From the NCBI GenBank assembly GCA_947494675.1, contig CANLVP010000001.1, forward strand, positions 1,364,001-1,428,000: DNA of 64,000 nt, read 5' to 3'. Each line of letters starts with the position of its first letter. Within the stretch, counting starts at the first letter, position 1. The notes under the pieces were generated by a model. That model saw nothing but the letters and a program-made list of their open reading frames with translations. It was not told the DNA's origin and did no database searches. Below are positions 61,396 to 64,000 of this stretch, in pieces. Source of the stretch: an uncultured Paracoccaceae bacterium (GTDB lineage: Bacteria > Pseudomonadota > Alphaproteobacteria > Rhodobacterales > Rhodobacteraceae). The position numbers and the translations under genes are program-made.

Positions 61396-62745
61396 ATGAC
61401 AACGCATGTGTGGGGACAGGTTCAGCAAGAGCTGAAAGACGGGATGAGCGGAAATAGCTTCAAGAGCTGGATCGCGCCGCTGGAACTCAAAGGGTTGGAC
61501 GGACAAGTCGCAACTTTCGAAGTCCCGACAGGGTTCATTGGAAACTATGTGAACCAAAACTTTGGTGACCAGATTCTCTACCAACTCAACAAGGCCGGTC
61601 AGGACGTGCAGCGTTTGAAATTCGCCGTGCCCGCCGGCAAACGCAGCGCCCCCGTTGCCGAAGCTGCCGCACCCGCCAAATCCATCAAGTCGTCGATGTC
61701 CGGCGACATGGGGTCCTCGATTGACCCACGCTATACCTTTGACACTTTCGTCGTCGGCAAACCGAATGAGCTTGCCCACGCCGCCGCCCGCCGCGTTGCC
61801 GAAGGCGGTGAAGTGTCGTTCAACCCGCTCTTTCTTTATGGTGGCGTCGGCCTCGGCAAAACCCACCTGATGCACGCGATTGCGAATGAGTTGGGCCGTT
61901 CCCGTCCCGACCTGAACGTCCTCTATCTTTCGGCAGAGCAGTTCATGTACCGCTTCATCACCGCGCTGCGGGACCGCAAGATGATGGATTTCAAATCGCA
62001 ATTGCGCTCCGTTGATGTGCTGATGGTCGATGACGTGCAATTCATGGCGGGCAAGGACAGCACGCAAGAAGAATTCTTTCACACCTTCAACGCCCTGATT
62101 GAGGCGCGCAAACAGATCATCCTGTCGGGCGACCGCGCACCGGGCGAGATGAAGGATATGGAAGACCGCATTCGCAGCCGTATGCAGTGCGGCCTTGTCG
62201 TCGACCTGCACCCCACAGACTACGAACTGCGCCTTGGCGTGTTGCAATCCAAAGCCGAAATTCAGGCCGTCAGCTACCCCAACCAAGTCGTCGCACCCGG
62301 CGTGCTGGAATTCCTCGCGCACCGGATCACCACGAACGTCCGCGTGCTCGAAGGCGCGCTGGTCCGCCTCTTTGCTTTCGCGAGCCTTGTTGACCGCGAG
62401 ATCACGCTGGAACTGACGCAGGATTGCCTGTCTGACGTGCTCAAAGCCAACGACCGCAAGGTCACGGTCGAGGAAATTCAGCGCAAGGTCAGCGAACACT
62501 ACAACATCCGCCTGTCAGACCTGATCGGCCCCAAGCGCCTGCGTGCTTATGCGCGGCCCCGTCAGGTGGCGATGTTCCTGTGCAAGACCATGACCAGCCG
62601 GTCACTGCCCGATATTGGCCGTCGGTTTGGCAAGCGCGATCACACCACCGTCATGCACGGTGTGAAGCGCATCGAAGAGCTGTCAGCGACTGATAGCCAG
62701 ATCGCCGATGACATCGAATTGCTGCGCCGCGCGTTGGAAGAATAA
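61396..62745 (+). CDS. dnaA: Chromosomal replication initiator DnaA
   Basis: 449 residues. Domain I at the N-terminus (MTTHVWGQVQQELKDGMSGN); AAA+ domain with P-loop GGVGLGKTHLMHA and Walker B MVDDVQFMAGKDST; arginine-rich GDRAPGEMKDMEDRIRSRM; C-terminal DNA-binding domain with SLPDIGRRFGKRDHTTVMHG. The ATG at 61396 follows AGGG; 13 additional in-frame codons to 61357 are unlikely. It defines this segment as chromosomal. Confidence 0.97.
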   Translation: MTTHVWGQVQQELKDGMSGNSFKSWIAPLELKGLDGQVATFEVPTGFIGNYVNQNFGDQILYQLNKAGQDVQRLKFAVPAGKRSAPVAEAAAPAKSIKSSMSGDMGSSIDPRYTFDTFVVGKPNELAHAAARRVAEGGEVSFNPLFLYGGVGLGKTHLMHAIANELGRSRPDLNVLYLSAEQFMYRFITALRDRKMMDFKSQLRSVDVLMVDDVQFMAGKDSTQEEFFHTFNALIEARKQIILSGDRAPGEMKDMEDRIRSRMQCGLVVDLHPTDYELRLGVLQSKAEIQAVSYPNQVVAPGVLEFLAHRITTNVRVLEGALVRLFAFASLVDREITLELTQDCLSDVLKANDRKVTVEEIQRKVSEHYNIRLSDLIGPKRLRAYARPRQVAMFLCKTMTSRSLPDIGRRFGKRDHTTVMHGVKRIEELSATDSQIADDIELLRRALEE

Positions 62746-62782
62746 CCCGACCTGCGTGCCGCCCTTGTCATGGGCCGCGACT

Positions 62783-62830
62783 TTATTCATGAATAAGCTT
62801 GAGGTGAGCGGAGAAACGGTTAGTTTCTCC
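62783..62830. other. Palindrome and hairpin in the dnaA-dnaN gap
   Basis: A perfect 14-bp palindrome TTATTCATGAATAA (62783-62796) is followed by an 8-bp hairpin GGAGAAAC/GTTTCTCC (62810-62817 with 62823-62830). They lie between the dnaA stop and dnaN start. An operator for dnaN or a transcript-end structure is possible. Confidence 0.45.
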
Positions 62831-62872
62831 CTCCCGGCGTTGCGTCCGCAGAACAGATAAAGGGCAAGGGAC

Positions 62873-63991
62873 ATGAAACTCAGCATTGAACGCGCGAGCC
62901 TGCTTAAGGCAGTCGCACAGGCCCAATCTGTTGTGGAACGGCGCAACACCATCCCGATCCTCGCCAATGTGCTGATCGAGGCGGAAGGCGACACCGTGCA
63001 ATTCCGCGCCACCGACCTTGATATCGAAGTGGTCGACCGCGCCCCCGCCAAAGTCGAACGGGCCGGGGCCACCACGGTCTCTGCCGTGACCCTGAACGAG
63101 ATTGTGCGCAAACTGCCCGACGGCGCGCTTGTGACCCTGACCGAAGACAGCAACACCGGCCGTCTGACGATTGAGGCGGGCCGATCAAACTTCTCGCTGG
63201 CAACCCTGCCCAAAGAAGACTTCCCCGTCATGGCCAGCTCGGAATATGCAGCGAACTTTTCTGCTGCGGCGCCCGTGCTGCGGCGGTTGTTCGATAAATC
63301 CAAATTTGCGATCTCGACCGAAGAGACGCGCTATTACCTCAACGGTGTTTACATGCACGTCGCCGATGGTGACGGCGGCAAGGTGCTGCGCTGCGTGGCG
63401 ACGGACGGCCACCGGCTTGCCCGGATCGACGCCGATCTGCCTGCCGGTGCTGCCGATATGGCAGGCGTGATCGTGCCGCGCAAAACCGTGGGTGAACTGC
63501 GCAAGCTTCTCGACGATGATGAAATGCAGATCGCCGTCTCGGTGTCGGAAACCAAAGTGCGCTTTGCCACGCCTGACATCACCCTGACGTCAAAAGTGAT
63601 CGACGGCACCTTCCCCGACTATTCCCGCGTGATCCCATCGGGCAACACCCGCAAGCTTGAGGTGGACGCCTCTGAGTTTGCCAAGGCCGTGGACCGGGTG
63701 GCGACCGTCAGCTCTGAACGCTCGCGTGCTGTGAAATTGCAGTTGGACGAAGACAAGCTGATCCTGTCCGTGAACGCACCTGATAGCGGCGCGGCAGAGG
63801 AAGAGCTTGCCGTGGCTTACGGGGACGAGCGTCTCGAAATTGGCTTTAACGCCAAATATTTGCTTGAGATCGCCAGCCAGGTGGACCGCGAGAATGCGGT
63901 CTTCATGTTCAATTCCTCCGGCGATCCAACCCTGATGCGTGAAGGCAATGACACAAGCGCCGTCTATGTCGTCATGCCGATGCGCGTGTGA
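62873..63991 (+). CDS. dnaN: DNA polymerase III beta clamp DnaN
   Basis: 372 residues, full length, ending AVYVVMPMRV as the family does. It begins MKLSIERASLLKAVAQAQSVVERRNTIPIL, with the three-domain clamp structure and the internal block FSLATLPKEDFPVM. It tethers the replicative polymerase to DNA. It is preceded by AGGG and lies 127 bases after dnaA, the usual order; recF or gyrB would be expected beyond the window. Confidence 0.97.
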   Translation: MKLSIERASLLKAVAQAQSVVERRNTIPILANVLIEAEGDTVQFRATDLDIEVVDRAPAKVERAGATTVSAVTLNEIVRKLPDGALVTLTEDSNTGRLTIEAGRSNFSLATLPKEDFPVMASSEYAANFSAAAPVLRRLFDKSKFAISTEETRYYLNGVYMHVADGDGGKVLRCVATDGHRLARIDADLPAGAADMAGVIVPRKTVGELRKLLDDDEMQIAVSVSETKVRFATPDITLTSKVIDGTFPDYSRVIPSGNTRKLEVDASEFAKAVDRVATVSSERSRAVKLQLDEDKLILSVNAPDSGAAEEELAVAYGDERLEIGFNAKYLLEIASQVDRENAVFMFNSSGDPTLMREGNDTSAVYVVMPMRV

Positions 63992-64000
63992 CGGGGCGGC

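Noticed and set aside
61162-62499. 445-codon minus-strand ORF
   Set aside because: It lies opposite dnaA, whose motifs are unmistakable. Long antisense frames are common in GC-rich genes.

Overview
The window reads as a contiguous chromosomal segment of a phototrophic Rhodobacterales bacterium (Roseobacter/Rhodobacter relatives). The evidence is a photosynthesis gene cluster with the order crtF-bchCXYZ-pufQBALMX-dxs, an alphaproteobacterial flagellar supercluster with flbT/flaF, and the housekeeping neighbourhood ubiB-ubiE-mutM-rpsT-dnaA-dnaN. No tRNA, rRNA, CRISPR array or intact insertion sequence was seen.

Region 1 (1-15117) is the right part of the photosynthesis cluster. A 5'-truncated crtF is followed by the bchCXYZ genes (chlorin reduction and side-chain steps of bacteriochlorophyll a), the puf operon (assembly factor Q, LH1 beta and alpha, reaction-centre L and M, PufX) and dxs. 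Facing them on the minus strand are bchG, a PucC-like transporter gene, bchP and idi, which make the geranylgeranyl precursor and finish the bacteriochlorophyll tail. TGT-N12-ACA palindromes, the PpsR/CrtJ repressor site, occur three in a row before bchC and twice before bchG. The puf transcript carries strong hairpins between pufA and pufL and after pufX.

Region 2 (15228-22143) holds seven sugar- or glycan-related genes: ThuA-like, Gfo/Idh/MocA, a GT4 glycosyltransferase, a conserved protein of unknown function, a TPR-glycosyltransferase fusion, a small DUF6165-like protein and an FkbM methyltransferase. They lie against the flagellar genes, so flagellin or surface glycosylation is a reasonable hypothesis.

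Region 3 (22231-52720) is a flagellar supercluster: motB, flgEKLI, fliP/fliN/fliH/fliF (minus), fliL, two small membrane or coiled-coil genes, motA, a large AMIN-like/helical-repeat protein, flhA-fliR-flhB, rod, ring and export genes on the minus strand (flgH, flgA, flgG, flgF, fliQ, fliE, flgC, flgB), fliI, a DUF1217 gene, flbT, flaF, flagellin, a FlgN-like gene, flgJ, fliK and flgD. No fliG, fliM or fliO is visible. CtrA-like sites (TTAA-N7-TTAG and its mirror) sit before flgE and between fliF and fliL.

Region 4 (52724-64000) holds ubiB, ubiE, a small membrane protein gene, mutM, an enoyl-CoA hydratase gene, a minus-strand three-gene operon resembling part of ectoine/amino-acid catabolism, rpsT, dnaA and dnaN. 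The most unusual items are a 49-codon ORF coupled between bchX and bchY, the FlmG-like TPR-glycosyltransferase next to the flagellar genes, a perfect 24-bp tandem duplication over the fliI start codon, and paired palindromes between bchY and bchZ.
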